Shown here: one piece after another, positions 53,595 to 64,000 of the stretch | Layout of the letters: the number at the start of each line of letters is the position of its first letter | Position numbering within the stretch: position 1 is the first letter of the stretch | Source: Steinernema hermaphroditum | Taxonomy: Eukaryota > Nematoda > Chromadorea > Rhabditida > Steinernematidae | Length of the DNA stretch: 64,000 nucleotides | Assembly (NCBI GenBank): GCA_030435675.1 | Contig: CM059622.1 | Coordinates: forward strand, 2,976,001 to 3,040,000 | Direction of reading: 5' to 3' | Notes under the pieces: generated by a model | What the model saw: only the letters and a program-made list of their open reading frames with translations | The model's database searches: none | Told to the model about the DNA's origin: nothing | Translations under genes and position numbers: made by a program

Positions 53595-54576
53595 TTACGA
53601 CATATGACGAGGGACACTTCCTGCATCGAGCACTTCAATCTTCATCCCAAGAAGCGATCGAATCTCTTTTCTGTAGACGCTGGACTGTGTGTAGTAGACA
53701 GCACAAGGTATGCACAGGTAGATACCGGCGAAAAATCCAAGTCCCAGTTCAGCAGCCTGTTCGAGATTCGTGCTAAGACGAGTTAGATCGATGGAGACTA
53801 GACCTGTCTTACTCAGAGATCAGAATCCTCGAGAAACAGAGCAGTCCTACGGAAGTAGCCCATCCGAAGAGATAAGCCATGACCACCAACGTCAGCGCTT
53901 TGATCGTTCTTCTTGTCTCCACGTCGCATTGTATGGTCTTTAAGAATCGATGAAGTCTCAAGTAGATGACAACGACCACGACGCACACGACGACCTGGGA
54001 GGCACTCCACCAGTCTTTGACGGAGTCGTTCAGCACTGATGTCAGAAAGCAGATCACACTTGGCTCGTAGGACAGCGACATGTACTGCGCTATTATCACC
54101 GCTACGCAGTGGACAAGGCAGAAGAGTATGTGGAAGGAGAAATAGGTGAATCTTTTGAGGGAATTGTACCTAAAGAGAATGATATATTCGGTAAAAGGAG
54201 AGTAGGCAGACCATACAGAGTGCATCACACTTATATATCGATCAATTCCAATCAACAACATCAACAGAGAGCTGCAATTAACCGCGACCAAAGGGACCGC
54301 CTGATAGATGAAGCAGTCAAAATACGAGACCAGTCGATTACTGTAGATGTTGACGCATGTGTAGATTAGGGAGGAAAGTTTGCAGATGTCGGTGAAGGCT
54401 TGGCAGGCAATTAGAATGTTGCAGTTGCTTCTTAGGCGGGTGGATTTGAAAGTCACAGCGATGATCAGCCCGTTGAGTAGAACGCTCAGTGGCAAGAAGG
54501 TCAAATAAACTGGCATAACATATTGGGCCCATGTTAATAGAGCTTCTCGAGAGATCCGCCACTCCGTAACAGCCAT
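53595..54576 (-). CDS. Seven-transmembrane chemoreceptor, srsx-like
   Basis: Exons 54576-53813 and 53772-53595 (minus) encode 313 aa. Seven hydrophobic segments are visible: TM1 (YLTFLPLSVLLNGLIIAVTF), TM2 (CNILIACQAFTDICKL), TM3 with LLMLLIGIDRYISVM, TM4 (FHILFCLVHCVAVIIAQYM), TM5 (ASQVVVCVVVVVIYLRLH), TM6 (KALTLVVMAYLFGWATSVGLL) and TM7 (LGLGFFAGIYLCIPCAVYYT, in the second exon). The GIDRYISV motif after TM3 and the YYTQSSVYRKEIR end fit the rhodopsin-like srsx family of nematode chemoreceptors. The loop after DRY is about 15 residues longer than usual and coincides with a GT..AG block of 47 nt (54216-54170) that looks like a retained intron. Confidence 0.85.
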
Positions 54577-56131
54577 TTGTCGCGTACTAGAGAAAAGTGG
54601 TTTGTTTTCACGAGACTCTGCATAGTTGATTACTTAGAAAGAGCAATTTGTAGTGTGAGAACGTATTGCCGTGTACATGTTCTCTGTTGAGTAAACAAGT
54701 GAGCGTCTTTGGTAGGGACTCTGAATGACCAGCTACATCCATAAACGGGTGCAGTTCAGGGAAAAGAGAAGTGAATGAATGTCAGAAAGAAAGTTCAGGG
54801 ACGGTTTGTGCTCTGAGGAATCGCTTCCAGGAAGAAACATTGCCAAGCTGACTGTGCACAGTCACCATGTTATTGCTCAAAGTGCTCCAAAAGCAGTCGT
54901 AATGGAACGAACCTAGGAGGTACCGTATATGTATAATGTGCAGCAGAAAACAAAACATAGCTTACCATTTGTCATTTGGTCGTCGTTGTTAGAAAGGTCC
55001 TGGATACTATGTGTATGAGCTTCGATAGGAGGAACAGTTAAAGTTTTTCTTTCGACTATTAGCACATGCTATCGAAGGGGGCGCTTCAAATTCTACTGTC
55101 GCTTGGCCTCCAATGAGGGATCGAAGAGGTCGCCTAAAACGGCTTTATGCCCACTTTATGTTGAAGTGAAGGCCAGTCATCGAACTCAGTTAACTATCCC
55201 AATAACACGAGCATTGCATCTCCCAGTTATCGATGGGGATAACGAATTCTACTGTCGCTTGGCCTCCAAAGAGGGGAGCGCTAGGAACCAAAGAAACCGC
55301 TTAACACGTCCGAGTCCCAATAGATTTCGCACTCGATCGGGATCACAGTGTGCAGAAAGAGACCTGGTTTTCCATCCTCTAATCAGTCAAGCATCCAAGA
55401 CCGAGCGACAGCAGACTCAGCTTCGCGTTACTCCCCCGTAAGGTTCGGCATCCTACCTCGAAAGAGACCTTGTTCCTCAATGGATACCATAGCTTCAGTC
55501 AAGACCCACGTAACACGAAGCCGACTCATTCATGAACCCTGTTTCCATGTCTACAACTGAACCGTAAGATCGCTTCAAATTCTACCGTCGCTCGGTCTCC
55601 AATGAGCGGACCCCTAAAACGGCGTATGATGAAGTGGAGGCCGGTCATCGAAATCAGTTAACTACCCTAATAAGATGAGCAGTTATAGAACGAGCAATCG
55701 GTTCCGTTATGTCATAGTCCGCCTAATTAGCCCGTTAATTTTATGCGTCTACGAGAATATCAGCCTCTTCCGATTGTTCCGAGCGCCATTTTTCTGCAAA
55801 CTCTCTCCAATTAGCGAACAACGCCGATTAATTGGGAAACGTGTTCCGCGCGGCTAACTGAGACCGTGGCGATTACCTAATCGCCAGCTCATCCCACCGC
55901 CTGAAGCGATTTTCTTCGATTTCACTTTCGCCGGCGCTTCCGCATCGCCCGCAGGCGAATTCACTGTTTTTTACGCAATCGGTTAGCCCCGTGCGGACGG
56001 GTTTTTGGAAAGCCCGACCGCGGGGAACCGGTCGCCGCTTTCGATCGCCATGAAACTTCTTCGGAGCCGTCTTCGGGCAGCAGACGGACGTCGCCACTCC
56101 GCTTCGGACTCATTTGGAACGCCGCCGCGAG
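54577..56131. other. Intergenic with a local direct duplication
   Basis: About 55083-55210 recurs at 55568-55680, and its first 30 bp recur also at about 55240 (CTACTGTCGCTTGGCCTCCAA). No gene is recognised. The last part is the promoter side of the carboxypeptidase gene. Confidence 0.5.
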
Positions 56132-57847
56132 ATGCAGCTGATCGTCGCCGTTGTGCTCCTCTGTGGGGCCACGCTCGGAGCGGCGACCAAGGAGAGGATC
56201 GACGACAATGGGTAAGTCCTGTTGAGGGGTATAGGGGGTGGGAGGCATTGCAGACGTCTAGTGTGGCCGTATTGGTCGGTTTAGACAGGTGCGACCGATC
56301 AGAATACTTAAGGACATCTAGAATGCGTCCTCCTAAAGTGTGCATTTGTCTAGTGTCTCATAGACAGGCATGGCCTTTAAGCACATTCCAGTGTAAAAGG
56401 CGGCCTGGTAGTCAGGCCAAGATGACGACCCTTTTGATACGCCAAAGAAAAGGGAACGATCTTTAAGAATCTCCGTGACAGGGAGAGTTGTTGACGACGT
56501 CGAAAAAGACACACGTGACTTGATCTAGATTTGGATCGTACAGCTAATAAATCAAGTGCGATTTAACGATTTAAAGTTTTCCTGTGGTGCGCATAGGTAG
56601 GAACTACAATTTACATTAAATTTTAAAATTATAAAATGGCTCTAAGGGCCAATCACCTGCGCCCTTGTCGATCTTACCGTCTTCGTATAATTGCTCGGAA
56701 TGTGACCTTGAATTCACCCCTCGTAGCCTGAAGCCTGTTTCTATAACATGTGTCAGTCATAGTGCCTGTACATCAAGGCCCTAGTTCAGTTCATTTCATG
56801 TTACACTGTAATTATTAGTACATTACATTTTCGCCCCAAAACGAAACGATTACTTGATCTCTTATCTTTACACTAACCAGTTATCCCAAAGGCAATTGCT
56901 TTCTCTCTTCCGTGGAAATAACGACCTACCAGTGACCGTAAATCATAAGTCACTAGATAGAAAGGCTCAGAAACCAGCCACAGTGGGGTAACTCACATAT
57001 CTTCTGGGAATCTCGAAGCCCGAAAGCGTAAAGGTAAATCTGTTTATAGACTGGCTCATGAACATTATATTAAAGTCAATAGTCTATGAATTACCATTCA
57101 GTCCAAATTAGTTGCATTTAGTTGCTGTATGAGTATTTTGCCAAGGCTAACTTCATACAGCTATAGCGTGGCCCGAAAACGATGGCTAAAATTTTGGTGT
57201 CACCAGCCTAACAAACTAAGCTGGAAGCAGGTCGGCTCAGATTTCGCATTCCAAGATAGCTTGACCCGGGAGCTGCTGCGAGTCCGAGGTCAGAAGCTAT
57301 ATTGGGGCCGATTACGACTGTTCGTAAGGATCGGTACGAAAGGAGCGCAAAAACTCAGAGACAAAAGACAAAGCTCCAGTCTTCTTTGACGTTTTACTGT
57401 GCTTTACACTCTGCTTTTTGAGAATCAAGGCTGCGCCTCTTAACCTTGCTGTAATTATCGGCCAATCGAGTGGAACGCACACCAGCTGCAACTCAGATCG
57501 CTTTTCTGCAACAGGGCAGGTCAAAACAAATAAAAAGTGACTACGCCCAGTGAGTAGGTTTACGGCGCTGTTCCATCGTTTACGGTAAAACGGGTTTAAT
57601 GCAAGGCAACGTGACTGTTTTGAAGCAAAAACAATGACTGTAGAAGCCGTAGTTCACGAAGATCACAAAAAATTCACATCACAAAGATAACAATTTGAGG
57701 CAAAGGTAATCTGCCGGCATCGCTGTACCAAATCAATACAGTTCAGCAATAGGCTTCCGGAGATTAGATCCATTTTTTGGTTCCCCTCATGGACCAAATA
57801 ATCCCCTATATATAAATGGAGAACCGACGGGTCCGTTGGTCTGTGTG

Positions 57848-57878
<31 letters not shown>

Positions 57879-60493
57879 TTTTCCGTGCGCACGGCGGAAA
57901 CACCCACACAAAATAAGGACCCCGAGGGGAACCGAACCCGACACCGCCCGCTTACAAACAGAGAACGTTCGCAATGAGCCACACAGACAGTTAAGATGGT
58001 GGTGCTCTACTTCCATTATCTCTCTGGTGATGCTAGGCTTCGAGTTTTTTTGCTGTTTATGAGTAATTTTTTGCCTATTTTGTAACCAGCAGTGTTTTCG
58101 GTTCGAGTTTCCTGAAACTTTACAGTTTTTTTTCGCCCACTTTAGCCATTTACATGAGAGCCAATCTTGCCGCCCGCAGGGCTATTGGTGTCTTGCCGCC
58201 CGCAGGGCTATGGTTTCTCGCTGCCCGCAGGGCTACAGTTTTTGGCCCCAACTTCAACCAATTGCATGAGCACCAATCTTGCCGCCCGCAGAGCTACAGT
58301 TTTTTGGCCCCAACTTCAGCCCTATCCATGAGCGCCAATCTTGCCGCCCGCAGGGCTATGGTATCTTGCGCCCGCAAGGCTACAGGTTTTTGGCCCCAAC
58401 TTCAGTCCTATCCATGAGCGCCAATCTTGCCGCCCGCAGGGCTACAGGCTAATTGGCTTTTAGTACCTGGAGGGCGCGAATTCGCGCGCAGCCGGGTTTA
58501 TGCATATTAAGTTCCAATATTCAATCCCCAACATGACTTTGCTTGGCAAGCGCTGCTCACTGGAATACACTGCGCTTTCCGATCCATTCAGATCCATCTC
58601 AAAGGTCCAATATTCAACAATCCACATGACTCGACATGAGGGAGGGCTACTCAAATGGACTACTTCCCTTATCTTTCTGATTCACCTCAGCACACCTTTA
58701 CTTTGTTCACTTTCAGACCCTACAAGATCTTCCAAATCGTGCCTGAAACCAACAAGGACCTCATGGCGCTCATCAAACTGCACGACGAAGGCGACCTCGA
58801 CTTCTGGCGCGCTCCCTCTCGACTCAACTCCTCCGTCGACGTCATGATTCCCCCCAAGGAACTCCCCGACTTCCAGAGATTCCTCGACGTCAACGATCTC
58901 AAGTCGAAGGTGATCGTCGAAGATCTCGCGAAACTGATCCAGGAGAAGGAGATCGACGACCCCAGGAAGCTGTCCAGGCCGAGCAGAGTGATGTTGAGGG
59001 ACGATTCCGGGTGGAACAACTACGGCGCCCGCATGGGAGAGTACTACTCCTACAGCGAGATCGTCGACTGGATGAAGAAGATAGAGGCGGCGAATCCGCA
59101 ACTCGTGCGCGTCTTCAGCATCGGAAGGACGCCCGAGAGGAGAGAGATCTACGGCATCAAGGTGGGTGGTAGGCCAGTTGAATCAGACCATTTGCCCATT
59201 TTCAGTTCGGCAACCCCGCCGAGAACACGAAGAAGCGCGTCGTCTGGATCGACGGCGGCATCCACGCGCGCGAGTGGACGGCCGTGCACACGGCGATGTA
59301 CTTCATCTACAGCCTCATCAACGGCTACGGTAGCGACGCGAAGCTGACGCGCTTCATGGACAACTACAACATCGTCGTCTTCCCGTGCCTCAACCCCGAC
59401 GGCTACGAGTTCACGCGCTCCGATCCCCGGAACCCGTCGGTGCGCATGTGGCGCAAGAGTCGCTCCGACGAGCGTTGCGCCCGCGACCATCGCGGCCAGC
59501 AGCGGTGCTGCAAGGGCGTCGACCTGAACAGAAACTTCGCCTACCGCTTCGCCGAGACCGGCACCAGCTACTCGCCCTGCTCGGAGATCTTCCACGGCGC
59601 CGGCGCCTTCTCCGAGCCCGAGACGCAGGCCATCCGCGACGCCATCTTGAACTCCGAACTGACGGGCAAGATCGACGCGCTCATCACGCTGCACGCCTAC
59701 TCGCAGCTCTGGATCTATCCCTTCTCGCACCAGAAGTTCGCATACCCCGAGGACATCGCCGATCTGAAGGCGGTGGCCAAGAAGGCCGTCATCGAGGTTG
59801 GGAAGCTCTACGGAACGCATTATCAGTATGGGACGGGGCCTGAGATCATCTGTAAGTTACCGTAATCTCCACGTCAGACGAGTCTACAAGCTTGAAAAGA
59901 CACGTCCGACGTCATTTCCAACATTTTTTTTGACCAGAACACGTCTATGTGTCTGTTTCTCGAGAGATTTGTGAGACTCTAGACATAAACGCAGTAGTCT
60001 AGACATCAGACCGCCCATCTGGAGATGTGTTTCTGATATCTGTGTCTGTTAAAAGAGACATATACAACAGACCACAAGACGCTGTCTAGACACCTAATTT
60101 CTCTCTTCAGACGCCTACACTGGTGGTCTCAGTGACTGGGCGAAGGAGACGGCCAAAATCAAGTACTCGTACACAATCGAACTCCGTCCCTCCTACTTCG
60201 GTAACCGAAAAGCAGACAATAAACAGTCTAGACAGCTCATTTCAGACTGGAACGGCTTCATCCTAGACAAGCGACAACTTATTCCGACCGCTCGCGAAGC
60301 TTTCGAAGGCGTCAAAGTGGTCTTCGACCGCGTCATCGAGGAGCACCCTCCGCCTACAGTACCCGAGGTCTGCATGGACAAATCGGAGACTTGCGCCGCC
60401 TGGCTGAGAAACAACCCTAGGATCTGCGTTGACTCAAGAGCAGCCATGCGCATAGACTGCCGGAAGACGTGTAGCCTATGCGAAGCCAATTGA
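56132..60493 (+). CDS. Secreted zinc carboxypeptidase (M14A) with C-terminal ShK domain
   Basis: Exons 56132-56211, 58717-59161, 59206-59851, 60111-60200 and 60246-60493 encode 502 aa. A signal peptide (MQLIVAVVLLCGATLGAAT) is followed by a propeptide and the peptidase domain. Catalytic elements are all present: zinc ligands in GGIHAREW and TLHAYSQLW, substrate-binding LNRNF, the tyrosine of YAYTGGLSDW and the glutamate of YTIELRPSYF. The end is an ShK-type six-cysteine domain (VCMDKSETC, then CRKTCSLC). This architecture is common among nematode secreted carboxypeptidases such as those acting on cuticle or in the gut. Exon 1 is separated by a 2.5-kb intron that contains a SINE, a GT tract and a minisatellite. 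Confidence 0.92.
57841..57995 (-). mobile_element. tRNA-derived SINE with (CA)n tail
   Basis: Read on the minus strand it begins near CTGTGTGGCTCATTGCGA (resembling a pol III A box) and about 40 bp later has GGGTTCGGTTCCCC (B box, close to GGTTCGANTCC). A tRNA-unrelated body follows, and it ends in a (CA)n tract, seen as (GT)n on the plus strand at 57841-57879. This is the standard SINE layout. A second, internally deleted copy lies at 35778-35858. It sits inside the first intron of the carboxypeptidase gene. Confidence 0.6.
58150..58450. repeat. Minisatellite in the carboxypeptidase intron
   Basis: Four diverged units, each with CCAATCTTGCCGCCCGCAG followed by GGCTA and most with TTTTTGGCCCCAACTTCA; spacing is about 70-110 bp. 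Partial sub-units (GCCCGCAGGGCTA) are also repeated between them. Confidence 0.85.
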
Positions 60494-60621
60494 AACAAAT
60501 AGAATCCATTGCCCTGTGTCAGAAGAACGGAAAAAGTCATGAATCAGCGGGTGATATCTTCATTGAACGTAAACTCTATAAATACAACGAACATAGAACA
60601 GAACAAAGTAACAACCTTAAA

Positions 60622-62537
60622 TCACTGCGCGGGTGCATCGACCATTCCTTCCAAAGCTAGCAGCATGTCGCCCACGCGTTTCTTCTCTTCCACAGCTTCT
60701 TCGCCGAGATGTTCGATGTAGTCCTCCAAGACCTAAAGCAGACGGTATGAGACATGGCATCGAGCACAGGAACAAACCGGTCCGAGATGAGCTAACACAT
60801 TGCCGTTCTTCGTCTTCATTCGGAAAACCTTCTCGGCACGGCTTAGGCACACATGCGATCCGACGCACACATCCGTCAGGATCAGCGAAACCAGCTGCAG
60901 CGTGTAGAGACCGGCGTCCAGCCGCTGAATGTACTTCTCATCCTCATCCTCATCTTCCTGCGACGTTGACGGTCCCTGGGCGTTGCGCTTCTCGAACGAG
61001 CGCAAGCGGTGCTGGTACTTGAGGATAAGTTCGATGGCGCGGTCAACCTTCTCCTGTTCGTGCTCGACGAACTTCAGGATGAGCCTTTGCCGACTGTCCA
61101 GGTCAACGAAGCGGAAGAGGGACGCGATGATCGAGCACACGTTCTCCTCGTGCTCATTAGGCGAGGTGTCCTTCCGTTTCGCTTTGGTCGGGGTCTTCAT
61201 GAACAGCGGGAACAGGGTGCGCAGTCCTAGAAAGAGGCTGATTAGATCAGGCAGTAGCAACTGAGCACATACCGAAGATCTCCACAAACTTGGAGCACAA
61301 TTCTCTGCCCTCTGGACCAGTGGTGGCGTGGTTAAGCACCTTCAGAGCACTCTGGCGCGACTGCTTTTTCTCTCTAAATGGAAGCGGTCAGTGAAGAAGC
61401 TCCATATTCACAACTATACCTCAACATGAGGTTCATCAGTTGTATGCCCTCTCCCTCCAGGAACTTCAGCCTGTTCGGCGCGTACAGCAACGACGCACAG
61501 AGGGCGCCGAACAGGTTTTCCATGTGCTCGTTCTCGTCGGGGCTGCCGGGATCCCGACGCTTGTACGACGCAAGCGCCGTCAGGATCATGTCGACGCCGT
61601 TGACATCGGCGCAGAGCTGCTCTCGGGCGACATCGGCCAGCTGGAGAATGAGGGCGAGGAGTTCGCTCTGCACAGAGAATGATCAGCGTTCGGAAATGGA
61701 AGCACGAATACATACCGCATACATCTTGTTAGCATCGAAATTGGACTTCTTGCAGGCTCGATTCAGCAACCACTTGAAGAGGCCCTGCTCCACGCACTTC
61801 GCCGCGAATTGGGGCATCGGGTCAAGAATCTGAACACGGCAGAATCAGTCACTGAAGTTGATGTATAAAAGGATACATTGTCGATAATAATCAATGCGTT
61901 GTTTACGGCGTCAGCTTCGTCCTTGACTGCCTCGTTAAGCCGCTCGAAACTTTGCTGGACAATGGTCTCCGCGAGACGCTCTTCCACGAGCGCGCCAATC
62001 AGTTCCAGCGCACTCTCCACGCCCTCACTGATGGTTTCGACATCGGTCAACTCCTGCAGTAAGCTCAGCACGGCGCCGATAATGTCCGTGTTCTCGTGGG
62101 CGAGCAGTTGCATCAGAGTGGAGATGGCGCCCGTCTCGACCACTATTCCATACAGGTCCGGCTGTGTTGCTATACAGTGCATTTCCTAAACAGCACCAAA
62201 TCAGGCTCTGATCATAAAACGTAGCAGAGCCAACCTGGATGGCCGTATTTAGCTCCACCTCCGACTCCATGAACTTCTGTGGGTCGTCGGCGTGCTTGAT
62301 GCGCATCTCGCGGTTCCGCAGCGTTCTCTTTTCCAGCTGCAGCACGATGCGCTTCACGGCTGTTTCGTCGACGCTCTCTTCCTGGGAGTCATCCTCCTCG
62401 AGCGCTGCCAGAATCTCCGCCGTATCGGCGTTTCCCGTGTTCAGATTCGCCACCGACTGACCGTAGTTGTCGTCGCGACGGCGCTTCGCTGCCGGCTGGA
62501 TGCCATCGAAGATCTCCGAGACATCGATCGAAGACAT
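60622..62537 (-). CDS. CTNNBL1: Beta-catenin-like protein 1
   Basis: Seven minus-strand exons: 62537-62235, 62185-61877, 61829-61716, 61667-61420, 61373-61273, 61226-60778 and 60732-60622, giving 544 aa (human CTNNBL1 is of similar size). The N-terminus has a bipartite-looking basic signal (PAAKRRRDD) and an acidic segment. The body is a helical armadillo-like repeat array containing QLLAHENTDIIGAVLSLLQE, CVEQGLFKWLLNRACKK and RELCSKFVEIFGLRTLFPLF. The C-terminus has YIEHLGEEAVEEKKR. CTNNBL1 is a nuclear protein that associates with the Prp19/CDC5L spliceosome complex. The start codon follows an acceptor-like TTTTTGCAG by 25 bases. The gene converges on the carboxypeptidase, 128 bp between stops. 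Confidence 0.95.
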
Positions 62538-63215
62538 GCCTTCGATTGAGAAGAGAGATTCTGCAAAAACCAAGTATGTTGGAAATCGAGGAGAGGTGCG
62601 AACGTGTAAGAAACAACGCGAATTCATCATATGGAGAATACAACGCGAATTCACTTCATTATATTCATTATACGCGAATTCATTATATGCAACAACGCTG
62701 AGCATGACACGGAAACAATGAATCAATAGAAGAGAAGCCAGGATTTGATGGCTTTCCCATGCAAATCTGCCATCCACTATTCTTTATTTGGAGCAGAAAA
62801 ATTGGAGAGTCATTATCACAAAGGCCGCGGACTCTGATACGGGCGATGGATGCCAAACATGAATTGAACAAGCAGCGGATAACTAAAGTCTATGTACACA
62901 CGTTAAGTGGCAGGCAGCGACGAAAACCATACATCCCCATTTAGCGGTATGCGCAGAGGGCAAGATGCGCAAAACCTAAACAAGACGTCAGCATGAAACC
63001 GACCGCTCTCCTCGAATCGATTTATTTACGAGACAATGAGACAAACACATGCAAACTGGAACGTTTCCGTGCAACCGCGCGAGCGATTCTTCGAAATTCA
63101 GAACCGACCGAGCGGTTGAATTTCGCGGCTTTTCGAAAACAAAAATAGACAGCGAGTAATATTGCAGGGAAAGCGTTGCGGGAGAACTGTACCGATTTCT
63201 CATTTCTGGATCTGC
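62538..63215. other. Intergenic; short ACGCGAATTCA repeats
   Basis: At 62617-62690 the word CGCGAATTCA occurs three times at about 30-bp spacing. No gene is recognised. Confidence 0.4.
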
Positions 63216-63338
63216 AACGCCCCATTGTGGTCGCAAACATCGAACTGTCTGTGATGATTGTTTTTAGACAAACAGTGCTGTCGAGAAATGTGATGTGTGT
63301 AGCTTTTTGACCATGAACGGTTTACTGGAGACATGCTA
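63216..63338 (+). pseudogene. RING-finger-like remnant
   Basis: One frame reads PHCGRKHRTVCDDCF, then an in-frame TAG (63265-63267), then KCDVCSFLTMN and a stop TAA after ETC. The spacing C...H..VC..C...C..C resembles the second half of a RING finger, as in the gene at the left edge of the window. No first half is seen and the frame is broken, so it is treated as a relic. Confidence 0.35.
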
Positions 63339-63418
63339 AATTCCTTTTTGCAGTGACAAAAGTAGATATCACAGACAACTTTATCATGAGCAGAATTTTC
63401 GTTACAAAACAGATCATT

Positions 63419-64000
63419 TCAATCAAACTTTTCCTCAACAATGATGATTTCACGTTTGGGCCACTTGAGCGCCTCAAACGAAGCTTCTTGGTCGAAGACG
63501 GCGAGGTTCTTCCGGGGACGATCGGAGTTGAAGACGTCAAAGGTGCTGATGGGAAAGCCGAGAGACTCGACCAGGACAGAGACGAATCCGATTTTTTCTG
63601 TGTAGCGGAAACGGCGGTTGAGCTGGTCGCCTCCTGGAAGACGAAGACGGAGGGCGATGACGTTGGATTCCGAAAGAGATGGCTCCTCCGGGAGTGTCTG
63701 CCTCTTCCTCTCCGCTTCTTCGACCTTCCTACGCTCTTCCTCGACCCTCTCCCTCTCGAGACGCTCTTCTTCTTCGATCCTCTTCCTCTCCTCTTCCTCC
63801 TTCTTCCGCTTCTCTTCTTCCTTGGCGCGATCCTCGGCCAAGGCCCTCTCGTACTCCTTCTGCTGCTCTTGAAGAAGGTAATCACGCTCAGAAGTGAAGA
63901 CGGGATTGGGAGAAGCGCTTCTCTCGTCGACGAAAGCTTCGAGGCTGTTCAGGAGAACAGTCTTGGTGCTGTCGACCGAATAGTCACCGTTGACGACGGC
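63419..64000 (-). CDS. UBX-domain protein (FAF1/FAF2-like), C-terminal part
   Basis: The minus-strand frame is open from the right edge (64000) to the stop at 63419-63421, giving the last 193 residues. It contains YLLQEQQKEYERALAEDRAK, a long Glu/Arg/Lys coiled coil and a C-terminal UBX fold (ALRLRLPGGDQLNRRFRYTE, then VLVESLGFPISTFDVF, and WPKREIIIVEEKFD). This order (UAS-type upstream region, coiled coil, UBX) fits the FAF1/FAF2 group of p97/CDC-48 adaptors; C. elegans UBXN-3 is a relative. The UBX contact loop reads SDRPRKNL where many members have FPR, so the usual FPR is replaced by RPR. The rest of the gene lies outside the window. Confidence 0.85.
   Translation of the reverse strand, partial: AVVNGDYSVDSTKTVLLNSLEAFVDERSASPNPVFTSERDYLLQEQQKEYERALAEDRAKEEEKRKKEEEERKRIEEEERLERERVEEERRKVEEAERKRQTLPEEPSLSESNVIALRLRLPGGDQLNRRFRYTEKIGFVSVLVESLGFPISTFDVFNSDRPRKNLAVFDQEASFEALKWPKREIIIVEEKFD

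Noticed and set aside
1..64000. CRISPR arrays, operons, ribosome-binding sites, bacterial promoters
   Set aside because: The window is eukaryotic with spliced genes; none of these features was found.

Overview
The window is eukaryotic and almost certainly from a nematode. Most introns are short (about 41-60 nt) with GT..AG ends and TTTCAG/TTTTAG acceptors. Several start codons lie just after an acceptor-like TTTCAG, as in spliced-leader trans-splicing. The gene set includes a nematode-type chemoreceptor (srsx-like), a carboxypeptidase with a C-terminal ShK domain, a secreted cysteine-rich repeat protein and a MUS-101/TOPBP1 homologue. The species cannot be named from the sequence.

Layout. 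0-5 kb: the end of a RING-finger gene, a 393-bp hAT-like MITE, the 3' end of an unrecognised gene, a mariner transposase relic, a dispersed repeat and a small membrane-protein gene carrying a frame-breaking 14-bp tandem duplication. 5.5-15.5 kb is gene-dense: a secreted Cys-rich protein, a phosphoglycerate-mutase-like phosphatase, Rab geranylgeranyltransferase alpha (minus strand), a GMC oxidoreductase and mitochondrial ribosomal protein L36. 16-26.7 kb: a tandem array of three TOPBP1/MUS-101 paralogues. The middle one is full length (1432 aa, 15 exons); the two outside copies encode only the N-terminal BRCT block. 26.9-39.1 kb: three members of a local coiled-coil family, with a METTL2-type tRNA methyltransferase, a small secreted-protein gene and a tRNA-Ser between them. 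40-42.2 kb: the voltage-gated calcium channel beta subunit (minus strand, 5' exons not found).

42-56 kb is gene-poor: one unrecognised two-exon gene, decayed duplicated coding pieces, a GGGATA hexamer array, tRNA-Asp and tRNA-Trp, a second copy of the dispersed repeat, and an srsx-like GPCR. 56-64 kb: a zinc carboxypeptidase whose first intron is 2.5 kb and holds a tRNA-derived SINE and a minisatellite, then CTNNBL1 (convergent, minus strand), a RING-like remnant, and the C-terminal part of a UBX-domain protein that runs off the right edge.

Most genes are unrelated housekeeping or signalling genes that happen to be neighbours. The exceptions are the two local families (BRCT and coiled-coil), where duplication, sequence homogenisation and truncation are directly visible. 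Gene structures were derived by hand from reading-frame continuity, splice-site motifs and family knowledge; no alignment program or database was used.
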